DNA from: Trichoplax sp. H2
Taxonomy: Eukaryota; Placozoa; Uniplacotomia; Trichoplacea
Direction: 5' to 3'
Length of the DNA: 64,000 bases
Assembly: GCA_003344405.1 (NCBI GenBank)
Contig: NOWV01000028.1
Span: 186,001 to 250,000 of the forward strand
The translations under genes were made by a program, and so were the position numbers. The notes under the pieces are model-generated. The model worked only from the letters and a program-made list of their open reading frames with translations, ran no database searches and was not told where the DNA came from. Shown piece after piece: positions 1 to 11,919 of this stretch. The first letter of the stretch is position 1; every line of letters begins with the position of its first letter.

Positions 1-2244
1 CAAGAAATAAAAGGTACAACTATTTACTGCATTCGTATAATTATTGAAAGTTAATTTACAAGATTTGAAGCGTGCAGTATGAATCGTAACAATTATGTAA
101 TCTGTAAATTATCTGCGATAAAGTTGGTAGTGCACAGAAGATTACCTAATTAGCAATTGCTCTGCAAATTTAGTTATGAGGTACTTATCTATTTACCGCA
201 AAAGACTTACAATGAATTATTGATGAATAGGAAGATGATCAAGTCTTTACTCAACATCAAATAGCTGGAGTAAATCCATATAATAGGTATTCTAACGAGT
301 AACTACTGTTACAGATAAATACCGTTACGATCATTATATGCCAATTATCATTGACAAAAACCTCAACATTACTTCATCTTCCTCCCATAGGAATAAGTAA
401 GTGTATGAAATAGGTCAATCTTAGAATGAATTAATTGCCGGTAATATTCATGGCCATGCTAATTTCACAATTAAATGAATAGTGCAAAATTGAACTTTAA
501 CTTAAACAATTTCAAGACATTCATTTTACGAGGTCTAGTTTGAAGCTAAAGTACTTACCCTGTTTCTGGTATTTAAGAAAAATCTTATGCCGAAAAAATA
601 GGATAATAGCTCGGATGGTTAATATAATTACAGTTCAATTATGTCTAATTTATCATTAACTTTTTCCAGAGATATTTAAACGCCTAATAATATCTCAATC
701 TATTTTTTATTATACGCTAATTTACATGGTATGAAACATTCGAAATTAAAATCACTACTTAGTCTATAATTTAAATGGAAGAAAGAAGTTGAATCCCATT
801 CAAATTCAACAACATAAAAGCTCAGAGATGATATTTTTTGCCTAAGTACATAGAGTATTATAAACTTGAAAGATGTCCAGTAAGGCAAGAATATAAGTAA
901 TATCCATGGTACTGCTAAATATAATTGCACATTTCTTAATTATTAAAGGCTATAGAAGATGGCTTAGTCGATGTTTCGAATTGTCTGAACTGAGAAACCT
1001 ATCAGCTAATCCCAGTGACAGTGAAGTATGATCTAAAACTGTTAAAATAAAATATCTAATAATTTCACCTACTACAGTTTTTGTTTTCAATTCAAATTTT
1101 AGTCAGGAGAGATTCTATCAGTTGCTATTCAAATGGACAGCATCTCAGATTGACCTTTGTATACTTCTAAGGATGGGAATAACTGAAAATAGCGAAAAAT
1201 TATTTCAATTTCTGTTGCAATGTTAGTCTATTGCTCATTACGTAGGTATGGTATAACTAATCAGATATGTATATCAAGTAAGCGAAATTTTCCGTGAGCA
1301 CATCCTCTCGCCCAAATTCTTCGTCACCATTGAAGGAGAATCTTAACCCTTAGCAATTTCGCTTTTATCATTTTTACTACTGCCCTATACTTTATTTGAT
1401 AATATTTTTAATCAAGAGCTCTCTCAAATGAGGACGGCAGTCAGTACTGTCTTTTTTGCTTGGTCATTTTATATGCATAACTATGAATATTGATTGGAGG
1501 TTTTAATTTAGCTTGCGATTAAAACTGCAAGCTGCTTATAGCCCATAATTTAATCTGAAATTTTCTATCTACAATTAAATATTTATTCTACAAATATAAC
1601 TCTAGTTTAGCACCTGTATACTAGCAAATTAAAGATTATTATAGGAATTTTCGCTTCTAGTATATAGCATATACCAGTAGAACTCATGCATTAATTAATG
1701 TCATTCGACAATAAATAAATCAAATACAAGATATATCGTAAAAGTGTAGAATAACTCATTACCATTTTGAGAATACTATAGTTATTTTTATTGAAAGAAA
1801 ACAGTATCATGAATCTGGAATCTTTACATCTTTGAAATTACTTGAATTTCTCGGAATTAAATTGATTAAGTTATGATATCAGATAAGATTGGTTTATATC
1901 GAACCTTTTTAAAATGTAAGTTCTTCATAAATATCATGCAGAAAATGAAAATCTATAAATTAAAGTCTGTAATATATATTTATAGACTCGAATCTCACTA
2001 AATCGAGGAAATTGAATAAAAACAGCAATCATCATTACTTCAATATTATTTCCAGAAGTACAGAATCGGCCAGAATGTTAGTAATTAAATATCTTATCCC
2101 AAGTAAAAGAATCTGTCAATTTTATGAAGATAAATTCATTATTAATACAGAAACCAATTTAAAACAATACTGTATCTAATATTACTGTCCTAATGAGCAA
2201 TAAAAGAAGATTATCTCTGGATCGGAGAGTGAATCATGTAGGCC
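1..2244. other. Non-coding AT-rich stretch, 3' flank of the PRRT-like gene
   Basis: I see no convincing exon here. The longest open frame (700-930, minus strand, 76 codons) has the hydrophobic, AT-driven composition of chance frames and no recognisable domain. The part next to 2245 should contain the 3' UTR of the minus-strand PRRT-like gene, but I found no clean AATAAA on that strand within about 100 bases of the stop codon. Confidence 0.5.
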
Positions 2245-2808
2245 TTATGCTCTTCGATCCCCAGTGCGAAGTGCTGCATTTTTACTAGATCTAGCATTCT
2301 TTTTCAAAGGCCGATTAGTAGTGTATACCATAATAAGAGCCATACCTAATTCTGTCACTCTAAAAAGACTTTGATACATGAGCCAAGGCCAAGGCGCTGG
2401 AAAATGAGGTGGTGCTAAAACTCCATAAATGCCAAATAACGAATAACTATTCAAGATAATACAACTTATTCCTAATATAGCGGAATACATAGTGATTCTA
2501 ATTACTTTTTTTACACTTGTGCACACTGCTGATGATTTAGGAGCTACAGAAGACTTCTTTCGTAACCTTTTAAAACGGGAACTTGCCTTACTAAGCGCTG
2601 TGGTAGTTGATATTGATGTCGAGACTGCTGCTGATTGCACTATTAATACTTTATTGTTACATTTAGTAAAGGATAAAATACGATAGCCACAGAATAAATA
2701 CGATATGCAAATAATTGCACCCCAAATAATGAAAAGGCTCTGACAGACAATGAGTAAATCCTTGTACCCACCACAGAAGGCAACTGCAGTATCAGCTGAG
2801 ATAACAAT
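2245..2808 (-). CDS. PRRT3/4-like gene, exon 2 (TM4 end to C-terminus)
   Basis: 188 codons including the stop. It supplies the end of TM4, TM5 (LLIVCQSLFIIWGAIICISY), a Ser/Thr/Lys-rich cytoplasmic loop of about 40 residues, TM6, TM7 (containing PWPWLMYQSLFRVTELGMAL) and a short basic tail. Only the last 131 codons are open from an ATG/GTG-like start; the first 57 codons become visible only when the acceptor at 2809-2810 is used. Confidence 0.72.
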   Translation of the reverse strand: MVISADTAVAFCGGYKDLLIVCQSLFIIWGAIICISYLFCGYRILSFTKCNNKVLIVQSAAVSTSISTTTALSKASSRFKRLRKKSSVAPKSSAVCTSVKKVIRITMYSAILGISCIILNSYSLFGIYGVLAPPHFPAPWPWLMYQSLFRVTELGMALIMVYTTNRPLKKNARSSKNAALRTGDRRA

Positions 2809-5800
2809 CTAAAAGAGGCAAAACCATAAAATGGGTGTTAATTAAAAGTTATAAAACCAAGAAAATGATCTACAGTTTTGTCTTGTATATCATCAGGCAA
2901 ATATTTATGATTCACAATATTAATTTGACATTAATTTGATTCATGAGTACGATACAAAACATAAAAAAGATCAACCTACTATACTACCTATGACAAAGAA
3001 TTCAAAACCGCAAGTGCAATCAATCAATTTTTCTATACGTAAGGTTGGGTTATAATGTAATGCATGCATGCTGATAATATAGGCGACCGAAAGTGTAAAA
3101 TTAATATGACTTTCAAAAATTAAAATCATACAGAACCGCTCGCGAATAACTAAGGTGCAGGAAAATCATAATAATGTAATAGGCGCTTTTCTTAGCAAAT
3201 TATGTCACCAAATACGGTTAAATGCTAACCCAAATAAGCTAGTCGGGCTTAGAATGTACTAACATAATAAGTTAAACTACTGTAATCAACCAAATAAGTT
3301 ATATTTTAAAGCTGCAATACTTAGTGCAGCAAGAAAACTTGACGCAGATCTATAAAATCAACCTTGCTTATAATAATATAGATAAATATAGATAAATTGA
3401 AGGTTTGAAAGATGTAATAGAAGACATTGTGCATTCTTCAAGCAGCATACTGGCTATTGAGTAATTCGGTCTCATTGATGATAATAGAATGAGCTACCGT
3501 ATTTTACTGTAGAGATAGTTTTTACTTCATTTGAGTATAAATGTAAATCGTATCTAATATAATATTCATATTAAGGCTCTTAGTTTCAAGGAATAGCCTG
3601 GATTGATTGATTGATTTTATTAGCATCAATGGCATAAATTTACTGATTAATAAAGTATCGGTAGTACAAGTAGAAAATAAAAGGAATAACTGAAAAAATT
3701 GTAAGGCTGCTTGCTACGAATAGTAATTATTAATTCAATTTTACCATATTTCTGCATTGATTTGTTATAACGACAGAAATAAAATGATAAATAAAGACTG
3801 AATACGTAGCATTAATATAGGAAACTATGAAATTTAAAGATATAAATATGTAATTAACAATACTGTCATATCAACCTACGAAATTTAAGTTAAACTTAAA
3901 AAAATCTCCTTTATTTTCACGTTACCAACGAGTAACCACAAATAACAAATTGCCAACGAACTTAAAGATTTGTTCAAATTTAACATCGGCAGAAGTCTCC
4001 CTTTCCTCTATCGTATCTCCTTTTTATATCATTACAATTAATACATCAATACTCTATATTTGTAAGGTAAGTTAAAAAAACACAACAATAGTAAATCCAA
4101 TCCACGAGCAGCCCGGGGGTATTTATACTACTGTTCGACGACTCTGATTATGGGTTCATTTCAATAGGTCAGTATAAGATTCTTACAGAACTTTTTACCT
4201 AAACGAATAGCTCGAAGGTAGTCATTTCTGCAGAGTACTGATTATTAAAATAGTATTCGTTATATCGCTAAGGGTGGCCACTGGGCCTTTAAATTTTGAT
4301 TTGATGTAATATTCTGATGAAAATTGTATAAACATAGAATCTTTATAGAGTTTTCTATATAGCCATTTTGATAGTTATATTTTCTTATAACGGTTGTTAT
4401 CGACAGAGCAAGCTTTGCTTGCATACACAAGCGATCCTTAGACAGATTATAATGATTGGTATAGAATAGACCACAGTGCTAAGGACATTGTACCGCACTG
4501 TCGATATCTTACAGTACCTGCTAATCTTAACTTGGTATATCCATCACCATCCATTAGTTATCATAATGTGCTTTGGACCATGAACTAATCTTAATATAGC
4601 ATTTCATCCATCAATGCATTATTGAAAAGTAGTATTCTACAAGCATAGCTGTGAATATATTAGTACCTGGCTATTACCGGGATATAAATAATGTCGAATG
4701 GTAATGCTATCTGTTAATTATTAACAAATAAGTACATTATCGTAAACCGTCAGCAAAGCGACGTGAGTTTGTACTAGTATGTATTAAAACATAATCTCAC
4801 GACAGTAATTATCCCTAAAATAGTGAATTCACACATCACCAGTAATAATCCCAAATATGAAAATCAATTGAACGTAACAGTAATTATTAGTTCAAGTTTG
4901 CCATATTTTCTGCACCGATTTGCTACAATGACAGAAATAAAATGATAAATAAAGACTGAATACGTAGCATCAATGAAGGAAACTATGAAAATTAAAGATA
5001 TAAAAATGTAATTAAAGATATCGTCAAATCAATCTTGATCTTCATATCAACAAACGAAATATAGGAAAGACGTTTCTAATCTGTCGGTATTCTTTAAGCA
5101 AGAGATACTCATAATTAGATATCTCTTCTGTTCAATTGGGAATAGCTGCATCTATTCTTTTCAAAGTATGTATAGACAGAGGCTAAACCAATAATTTCTA
5201 TAATTACTGTAACTCGATACAGCTAGATAGCTTAAACGAAATTTTTACACTGTTGGCATTTTAACAAACCATTTTATATTAACTTCATAGGATGTCTAAG
5301 TATGGTGATTAATTGATAATATATTATTTAATATTATTAAATCAAAACATTGGATAAATTATTAAATTTAAATCGCAAACCTAGAGACTGCAAAATAGCT
5401 CAGAATCCGTATGTCGTCTTACTCGCTACCCATAATTTCTAGAGGATTTTTGCAGACTACTATAGTCCATACATACGAAATGTGATAGAGATAAACTAAA
5501 TATTTTATTAAATTGCCGCAGATAACAGGGACCGATCGTAGGTAATAGAGTCAGATAATATTGCTATTATCAATCGAAAAGACTAGGAATCTTAATGTCA
5601 CGAGAAATCTCTTTTTTGGATCAATCTCAGCAAAAATATGATATAAGTCATATTTTAGCGGACATTAATAAAGTCATTAAATTCCCTAGATTGTAGTATA
5701 AATTTTCAATTTAGGCTGTAACATTCAGGTTTTGTACATAAATGTTAATTTGGGATAGGAAGGATTTTGAAGACAAAAGTGTGACAGTGTTTAGTTAAAA

Positions 5801-6647
5801 GTCCGAAAAAAAGTTAGCAATTTCAAACTCAATTTACTTCAAATTTGAATTAAATTGTGGTAAAATAGTAATACCAATAGATATAATATTTAACATTTAT
5901 TTACTAATTGAAAAGTTACTCAGGCGATTAAGTTCCTAGGTTTAAACTACAATTCCGATAAAAATATAGTTTTTTAAGTTCTACCACTTCAAAATCAAAA
6001 AAGGAGTTATTTCAATAAGAATGGTAAACCAGTAATGTCAGTATTGTAAATAAATCTAAAAAATTTTATAAACTCTTTCTATGTCTTGGCTAAAAGAATC
6101 TTCACAAACAGTTTTTAATATGGGAGCGTTGAAAAATGAAATTATCTTAATCGTAAAGATTATAACATTAACTTACAGCAAAGTGGAGCGTAATGACAGA
6201 TACAATGAAAGCCGGATGTTGCAGTTTCTTGGAGACAGTTTTAACTTTAACACAATTTATGATAGCTAAAAATATCAAGGTAAATGCCGAAGTTAAGCAA
6301 GGATAACCTATGCCATGGAGAACCCTAGTTGTCACTGGTAATAATTGAGTAGTATTGCCAAAACGTTGTAAGTCATTACTAGATTCATAGGGATCATAGA
6401 GAAGAAAAACCGTTCTAACTAAAGCAAAAAAGATCAAAAGGAAATTAATTGCCAAATAAAATCGCTTTTTAAATATACTTTCACCATAGGCTATGATCGA
6501 AGCGAGAGCGTATATACCAACGCATCCAAAACATGTCGCAAAAAAGTAAATATGAAATTGAAATGCGACAAACCAAGAATGAATAGCACTTGAATTAACC
6601 CAGTGTGGATTAGGTTCAGGGACAGTAATATCAGATTGACACTGCAT
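2245..6647 (-). CDS. PRRT3/PRRT4-like seven-transmembrane protein, two coding exons
   Basis: Exons 6177-6647 and 2245-2808 join in phase 0 (donor GCT|GTAAGT, acceptor cctcttttag|ATT) to give 344 residues with stop TAA at 2245-2247. Seven hydrophobic segments are visible at about residues 25-52, 60-84, 108-132, 145-168, 175-200, 232-262 and 270-292. An N-glycosylation site (NSS, residues 18-20) precedes the first. The stretch after the second segment reads LLYDPYESS, and the third holds GIGYPCLTSAF. This DPY-then-YPCLxxAF arrangement, and a WG-containing fifth segment, are what I know from the vertebrate proline-rich transmembrane proteins PRRT3 and PRRT4, whose function is unclear. The long proline-rich ectodomain of vertebrates is not seen. 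An in-frame TAA lies four codons before the ATG, but the start itself reads aatATGCAG|TGT and could instead be an acceptor, so an upstream exon with a signal peptide remains possible. Confidence 0.72.
3721..3875 (+). repeat. Dispersed direct repeat, copy 1
   Basis: About 155 bp, near-identical to 4879-5033. The shared core includes gacagaaataaaatgataaa and aagactgaatacgtagcat; I estimate roughly 85% identity by eye with small indels. It looks like a short non-coding repeat rather than a gene fragment. Confidence 0.75.
4879..5033 (+). repeat. Dispersed direct repeat, copy 2
   Basis: Second copy of the 3721-3875 element, same orientation, 1.16 kb away in the same intron. Divergence is spread evenly over the copy, which argues for an old duplication rather than an assembly artefact. 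Confidence 0.75.
6177..6647 (-). CDS. PRRT3/4-like gene, exon 1 (TM1 to TM4 start)
   Basis: 157 codons, ending in phase 0 at a strong donor (GTAAGT at 6176-6171). It carries the short N-terminus, TM1-TM3, the family-typical DPYES segment after TM2, and the first half of TM4. TM4 is completed by the next exon, so the intron splits a membrane helix; correct joining restores a continuous hydrophobic segment (HFA|IVISAD), which supports the model. Confidence 0.72.
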
Positions 6648-9130
6648 ATTGGGTAAAGATTATTCTAATATACTAAAACTAATAAGGTATTGTAAAAGAG
6701 AAAAACCCAAGAAATGATCGAAGATATATCTAATTATGAACAACGTATATATGGGACTGATGGTCCAAAATTTCAAGAGCAAAGTTACTTTTTAGCTGAA
6801 ATAGCAATTTTTACAGTTAAATTTGTTGTTCTTTCTCCAAAATAATTGAATATAGTACACAAGAAAAGGAAATGAAAAGAAGCTAGGTGCTAAGAACTTT
6901 TTCCTTCCTTGTATTTTGTCATTTAAGGTTTAATCCCTATATTAAAATAATTGAAAATTGTAGAATATATTAGTGGTAGACTTTAGATTTTAAGCTGTTC
7001 TGATAATGATGATGATGATGATACAAGAAAGGCTTATAAATGCAATTTGTGCATTGAGCAATGGTCCAGTTGATATTTTTAGGAAAAAGGAACCGCTATT
7101 GGAAACAAGTTCAGAGGTAATGTAAACCAAGGTACAGTATACTATATATCACTGTAGTAATCGAATGAAGTTGATTTCACAAATTTTGATACTTTCACCA
7201 AATTAATCCAGAAGCTATCGCCGACATTAAGCTTGAAGTTAACAATATGGTGATCCTTATAGACAATAAAGTGGAATAGAGATACGAAACCAGTAACCCT
7301 GAATCATTAAATAAAACATCATTAAAAAAATCTCTGAAATCTGATTATTAAAATTGATATTGTAGATAAAATGAAATGCTGAAGGAAAGAATTTCAACGA
7401 AATTATAGGCCAAAATGTATATCACTTTGGTGATCGAATGAAACGAATTTCAGAGATTTAAGTAATTTAACCAAAATTAATATAGAAGATACTAACAATA
7501 TTAAGTTTGAGGTTAACAATTTAGTGATTTTTATAGATAACAAAGCGGCCAAAAGATGCGAAATCAATAATTTGAATGACTAAATATAAAATCGATTAAC
7601 ATATGTCTGAAATTTGATTACACCATTAATAAATCTCTGTTTGGAACAAGTGCTATAGTACCGATAACATAACTGCAGTATGGTAAAATTTCGTATATTT
7701 TGTTAGTATCAATAGAAATGAAGATAAAAGATTAAAAGTTGCATTAATAATAATAGTTAATTAAAATTTCAAATAGAATGATAAATAGTCAACGAAGAAT
7801 ATCTTATATTATATGCGTACAGCGACAAATATAAACTAGTTCGATCAGATCTTGCCACGTTAGTATCATTCGATCACACGAAAAATTAACAATAGTTTAT
7901 TCAAATTATTTTGAATACCCCATAAACAAACAATGATATAGTAACCTACCTATTGTCGCTATTTTGTTTATATTGTTGGCATCATCATTTGAGTAAGAAA
8001 AATAAGCTAAACAGAGCCGTTGCTACCAAGACTCTTGCCTCTGTGTATCACTGCTTGAATGAAAAATAAATCTATAATTATCTTTAGAGGCTAAAATATG
8101 AAATTGAATTACTGTACAGTCCATATTATCAACAAGATCCACTATTATTCAAGTTTTATACGTAATGTTTTGCTTAAAGTGATCAAGATTTAACACTACT
8201 TTAGGTCTTAAGGTTATTTTATCAATAATATCCATTAGGACCTCATTAAGCTACAAAATTAATGTGTAGACATGTAGATCACCAATTTGTCTAATTTATA
8301 TAGTTGGAAGAATTAGATGTTACAGATGAGTAATAAGACACAACTAATTCAAAACTGATATATTGACAACTAGGCACAAAATTAAAGCTTATTAAAGCTC
8401 TTCAATCTACTGAGAATAGTCATCTTAATTTTCACAGGCCCTAAATACCATCCATTTTATGAAATAATGCACAAGTACAAATACAGAAACTAATTTAGAC
8501 CAATTACATTAAAATAATAACCTTATCTACATCTTGATAATTAATGCTAACCCAAATTATTACCTGAATATTACTGTAATATCGACGTAAAATACAGAAT
8601 TGAGGATTATTCATTTATAATTCGATGGGTTTCAACTTAAACGCCTCTTCAGATGTTACATATCATTATCCATGGGAACGGATATGTTGTGATGCTATAG
8701 TATGAGATGATCAATAAGGCTAAAAGGTTGTCATGATGATTAATTAGGCAAAACTAACACAGCTAATGGCTTGTAAAGAACGATAGATTTAAACGAAAAA
8801 GATTGCATAAGACTGTCACTGCTAGACATTACCCGAACGGAATAATGCTATTAAATTATTAGATTAGCTTTTAAATAATTTATACGAGACTTATTCAATT
8901 AACAGGATAGAGGGTTAAGGCAATTGTAAAATTAAATATAACCCTAGTAAAACGCATAACATCATGACTTCCATTAGTTTATACATATTATTTATCAAGC
9001 AGATGTTTTCAATTAAATATCAATTAGTATCGAAAGTACTAGTAATCTATTGCCATAATATAATATTGTTATTCTAGCCTCGAGCTATCATTTAATTAGA
9101 ATATCGGGGTACATATCAAATTTGGATTGA
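6648..9130. other. Intergenic stretch upstream of the PRRT-like gene
   Basis: No exon supported. It holds a (GAT)n run at 7003-7022 and a tandem duplication of about 190 bp (7125-7330 and 7408-7600). The promoter of the PRRT-like gene should lie here, but no motif stands out. Confidence 0.5.
7125..7600 (+). repeat. Degenerate tandem duplication, period about 285 bp
   Basis: Two diverged copies, beginning near 7125 and 7408. Shared landmarks are tatatcact..g.gtaatcgaatga, the later gaagttaacaat.tggtgat and tatagacaa.aaagtgg. I estimate about 70% identity by eye. Confidence 0.6.
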
Positions 9131-9342
9131 TGAATTTAATTTCAACGATTTTAGTAGAAATGAACTTTGCAATTTTGCACTCGTAGCTAGTACCAAAACG
9201 TAAGATTATCTACAGCATTATTTAGACAGACACTAGCATTATTTCTTGAGCACATAACCATCGTCTCCTTACTTGTTCTTATTACTAGTGATAAGCTTGT
9301 ACAAAATAAATGATTGAGACAAATAAATTTGACAATGGTAGT
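9131..9342 (+). repeat. Flank duplicated across assembly gap, copy 1 (insertion-bearing allele)
   Basis: 212 bp nearly identical to 9889-10100; the differences I see are at the aagcttgtac versus aagcctatac site. Here the flank runs straight into an LTR-like insertion at about 9342. In the other copy it continues into ordinary flanking sequence. This is most simply the same locus from two haplotypes. Confidence 0.85.
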
Positions 9343-9799
9343 GTCGTAGCCAGCCCACGACAGGGAGACCTGGTCCTTTGAAGTTGTATGATAGCTAGGG
9401 CTACAACAGCCAAGTATGCCCCAACGGGCTAAGCATATACTAGTCTTAGACTTTTAAAATAGTTTTATTGAGTGAAGGTAGCCTTGCCATCCAAGACTAC
9501 TCTGACCCCACGGTCAACCGACAACTGAACTGCTAGTGAGAGAGCTGGGCTTTATATACCCTAGCTCGGTCGCACTCGGTGCACAGCTTAGGTAAACAAC
9601 TCTAAAACATACAGCTTTTGTATAGCCGTTTGCCTATATGGTTTAGTATGACAAACGGCGTAAACAACACTAATGAGTTATGAACTAATTAAGAGCCAAT
9701 TAACAACCAAAGGCTCAGCACAAAGTAACAGAGATTACTATGGTGTGAACATTACTTATTACTTCTGTAAACACATTGTTCTGCACAGAGCCTACAACA
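9342..9799 (-). mobile_element. LTR-like element (458 bp), minus orientation
   Basis: Visibly GC-richer than its surroundings. On the minus strand it begins TGTTGTAGGC and ends GGCTACGACA, giving the TG...CA ends and short imperfect terminal inverted repeats usual for retroviral-type LTRs. Also on that strand a TATATAAAG box (9550-9558) precedes an AATAAA signal (9464-9469) by about 85 bp, the order expected for U3-R-U5. Its 3' edge abuts unique sequence shared with the insertion-free copy after the gap, so it should be the 3' LTR with internal sequence towards 9868, or a solo LTR with a chimeric right side. I see no obvious polypurine tract before the TGTTG end and no target-site duplication can be checked, because the right junction is lost in the gap. 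Confidence 0.55.
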
Positions 9800-9868
9800 A
9801 GTGTAATTAGACTACTAATAATGTTATAATTACTCCATAGCTAATAAATAAATGTTATTGCCAATTAA
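9800..9868. other. Sequence between LTR-like element and gap
   Basis: 69 bp of AT-rich sequence running into the N gap. It could be the end of the retrotransposon interior or genomic flank. No primer-binding site or polypurine tract is evident. Confidence 0.35.
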
Positions 9869-9888
9869 NNNNNNNNNNNNNNNNNNNN
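9869..9888. other. Assembly gap, 20 N
   Basis: Twenty N bases. The uniform length seen at all three gaps suggests a placeholder rather than a measured distance. Confidence 0.99.
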
Positions 9889-10100
9889 TGAATTTAATTT
9901 CAACGATTTTAGTAGAAATGAACTTTGCAATTTTGCACTCGTAGCTAGTACCAAAACGTAAGATTATCTACAGCATTATTTAGACAGACACTAGCATTAT
10001 TTCTTGAGCACATAACCATCGTCTCCTTACTTGTTCTTATTACTAGTGATAAGCCTATACAAAATAAATGATTGAGACAAATAAATTTGACAATGGTAGT
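9889..10100 (+). repeat. Flank duplicated across assembly gap, copy 2 (empty allele)
   Basis: Second version of 9131-9342. It continues uninterrupted into aacatatcaaatg where copy 1 carries the LTR-like element, so it represents the empty insertion site. Confidence 0.85.
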
Positions 10101-11328
10101 AACATATCAAATGTTTCTACTGCAACATTTGCGATATTTCAAATGTAAACTATCTGATGCGTATGAGTGGAATTTACCATTAATTATATAGACATAAATT
10201 TATACTTCTGTTTCAATTTAGTTACAACATAGCTGCAAAGAATTCCTATTAGAAATTATAATTTATTTCTTGTTGGCAAAAAGCTAAGTTATTATCCAAA
10301 TTTCGATTAATATTATTATGCAAACTTATTCTAAATAGTCAGTATTACAATATCAAAAAATTGCTATTCACAAAACCCTTACAGTGTATGTGAATATACA
10401 ACACTACACCTAATTAGTGCAAACATTAGAAATGAATATTTGATACATAGGCGATTAATGCTTTTAGACACTAATAGTTAATTCAAAATTATAACATGAA
10501 GTGCGAACTTTGTAGTAAATACGTAGTAAAATCCTAAGTAAAAGTTATATTTTGCTATAATTAAGCCTTTTTCAACGTTTAAATTATAAGTATGCTCTAC
10601 ATTCAAGAAAATATAGCCTAAACTTGTGGACTGACATTACTATAAATTACGGTTTATTCAAAGTAGGTAAATGACAGATAATCTTAATTCTTCAAGTACA
10701 CAACTATTAGTACCTGAGAATTCATAATTTATAGTTCACAGGCCCTGTGCTATGATAGAAGATAGTTTTAAATAAAATAATACTTTATTAATCACCGAAT
10801 GCTCTGATTATTTGTAGAATATTTCAATATTTTCTCTGAATGCAGTGCCTTCCATAAGTACATTTTTCGCTAATTTTTTCAATTTTATAATGCTTCTTTT
10901 TACTGTTAAGAAATACTCATTTTCATGACCATTATCGTAGACATGTTGCTTTTAGGCTATAATATTATATTCGGTACTTGATATACTTTAAATTGGCTAT
11001 TAAATGTAATAAATAGGGATACTACTGAAAAATTGTACGGCATGCATAAATTAATTATTAACAACCTATGCTAATAATATGGCCTATCCGTGAATACACC
11101 ATTAACAAATTATCCTTATAATATGTATAGTATAACCGTAAATATATCTTCTAATTTTAAATACAATAGTAACATATAGATAAAAATGCTGTTAACCGCC
11201 TCACGACATCATATTACTTGATGAAGTAGCAGACATGAGTCAGATAGACATGAAGAATATTGAATTAAGTGTTTAGAATCAGGTAAAGTGTTACTATAGT
11301 GTCATGAAATAAGAAAATGGATAGGATA
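10101..11328. other. 3' flank of the AFAP1-like gene
   Basis: No exon supported. The minus-strand 3' UTR of the gene ending at 11329 should lie at the right end. A possible AATAAA on the minus strand is at 10784-10789, about 540 bp beyond the stop; this is a weak assignment in AT-rich DNA. Confidence 0.45.
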
Positions 11329-11919
11329 TTATTTAGTATTTGCCCTAATCTTAGCCAGTACAGCCTCTCTTTTAACAGTAAGTGTATTGACATTTGTGTC
11401 TTGTTGCTTTCTATTAGTTTTTATTGCCGTATCTAGGCGATCAATTTCGTTATCCATTTGTAATAATTCATTGCTTATCTTTTCGTATTTTTTCATGGTA
11501 ACTTCCATAGAATCTCCTATGGCTACGTCTTGACTACCTAAGCTGTTTTTTCGTTGCACTGGGCTACTAGAAGACCAATTCGACTCTTGCTGATGGTTTG
11601 CTTTGGAATGGCTATATGTACGCTTCCTAATTGTACTACCAATATGGCGATGATGCTGATTACTTATTATTTTCTTAATATTATTTAAATGTTTTGTTGC
11701 TTCATCACGCTTTAACATGATTGAATTTCGATTTTTCTTGTATTGAGTATCAAATCGAGCTGCACGTTGATTTTCATCTTCAATGGCTGCATTATACTGT
11801 TCGATAACAGAAATTTCCGGAGTCCCACTGACGGGTGATGGTAATCTCCAAGTATTAGATTTACTTCTGACTTTCTCTAGAAATTCGTTCTCTATGTTAT
11901 CGATGCTAAGAACCTCAGC
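11329..11919 (-). CDS. AFAP1-like gene, C-terminal coiled-coil exon
   Basis: 197 codons including TAA. The acceptor is tctgaattcag|GCT in phase 0. The first 67 codons precede any ATG. Two helical stretches are separated by a His/Ser/Asn-rich linker. The last (MKKYEKISNELLQMDNEIDR onwards, with LDTAIK and LTVKREAVLAKIRANTK) has heptad-like Leu/Ile spacing fitting a coiled coil, the position of the AFAP1 leucine zipper. Confidence 0.75.
   Translation of the reverse strand, partial: AEVLSIDNIENEFLEKVRSKSNTWRLPSPVSGTPEISVIEQYNAAIEDENQRAARFDTQYKKNRNSIMLKRDEATKHLNNIKKIISNQHHRHIGSTIRKRTYSHSKANHQQESNWSSSSPVQRKNSLGSQDVAIGDSMEVTMKKYEKISNELLQMDNEIDRLDTAIKTNRKQQDTNVNTLTVKREAVLAKIRANTK

Larger units (their letters stand above)
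2809..6176 (-). other. Intron of the PRRT3/4-like gene (3.4 kb)
   Basis: GT-AG intron with no internal gene that I can support. It contains a direct repeat of about 155 bp (3721-3875 and 4879-5033). The rest is AT-rich sequence without recognisable structure. Confidence 0.6.

Noticed and set aside
2492-2686. Open frame on the plus strand (64 codons)
   Set aside because: Antisense shadow of PRRT-like exon 2.
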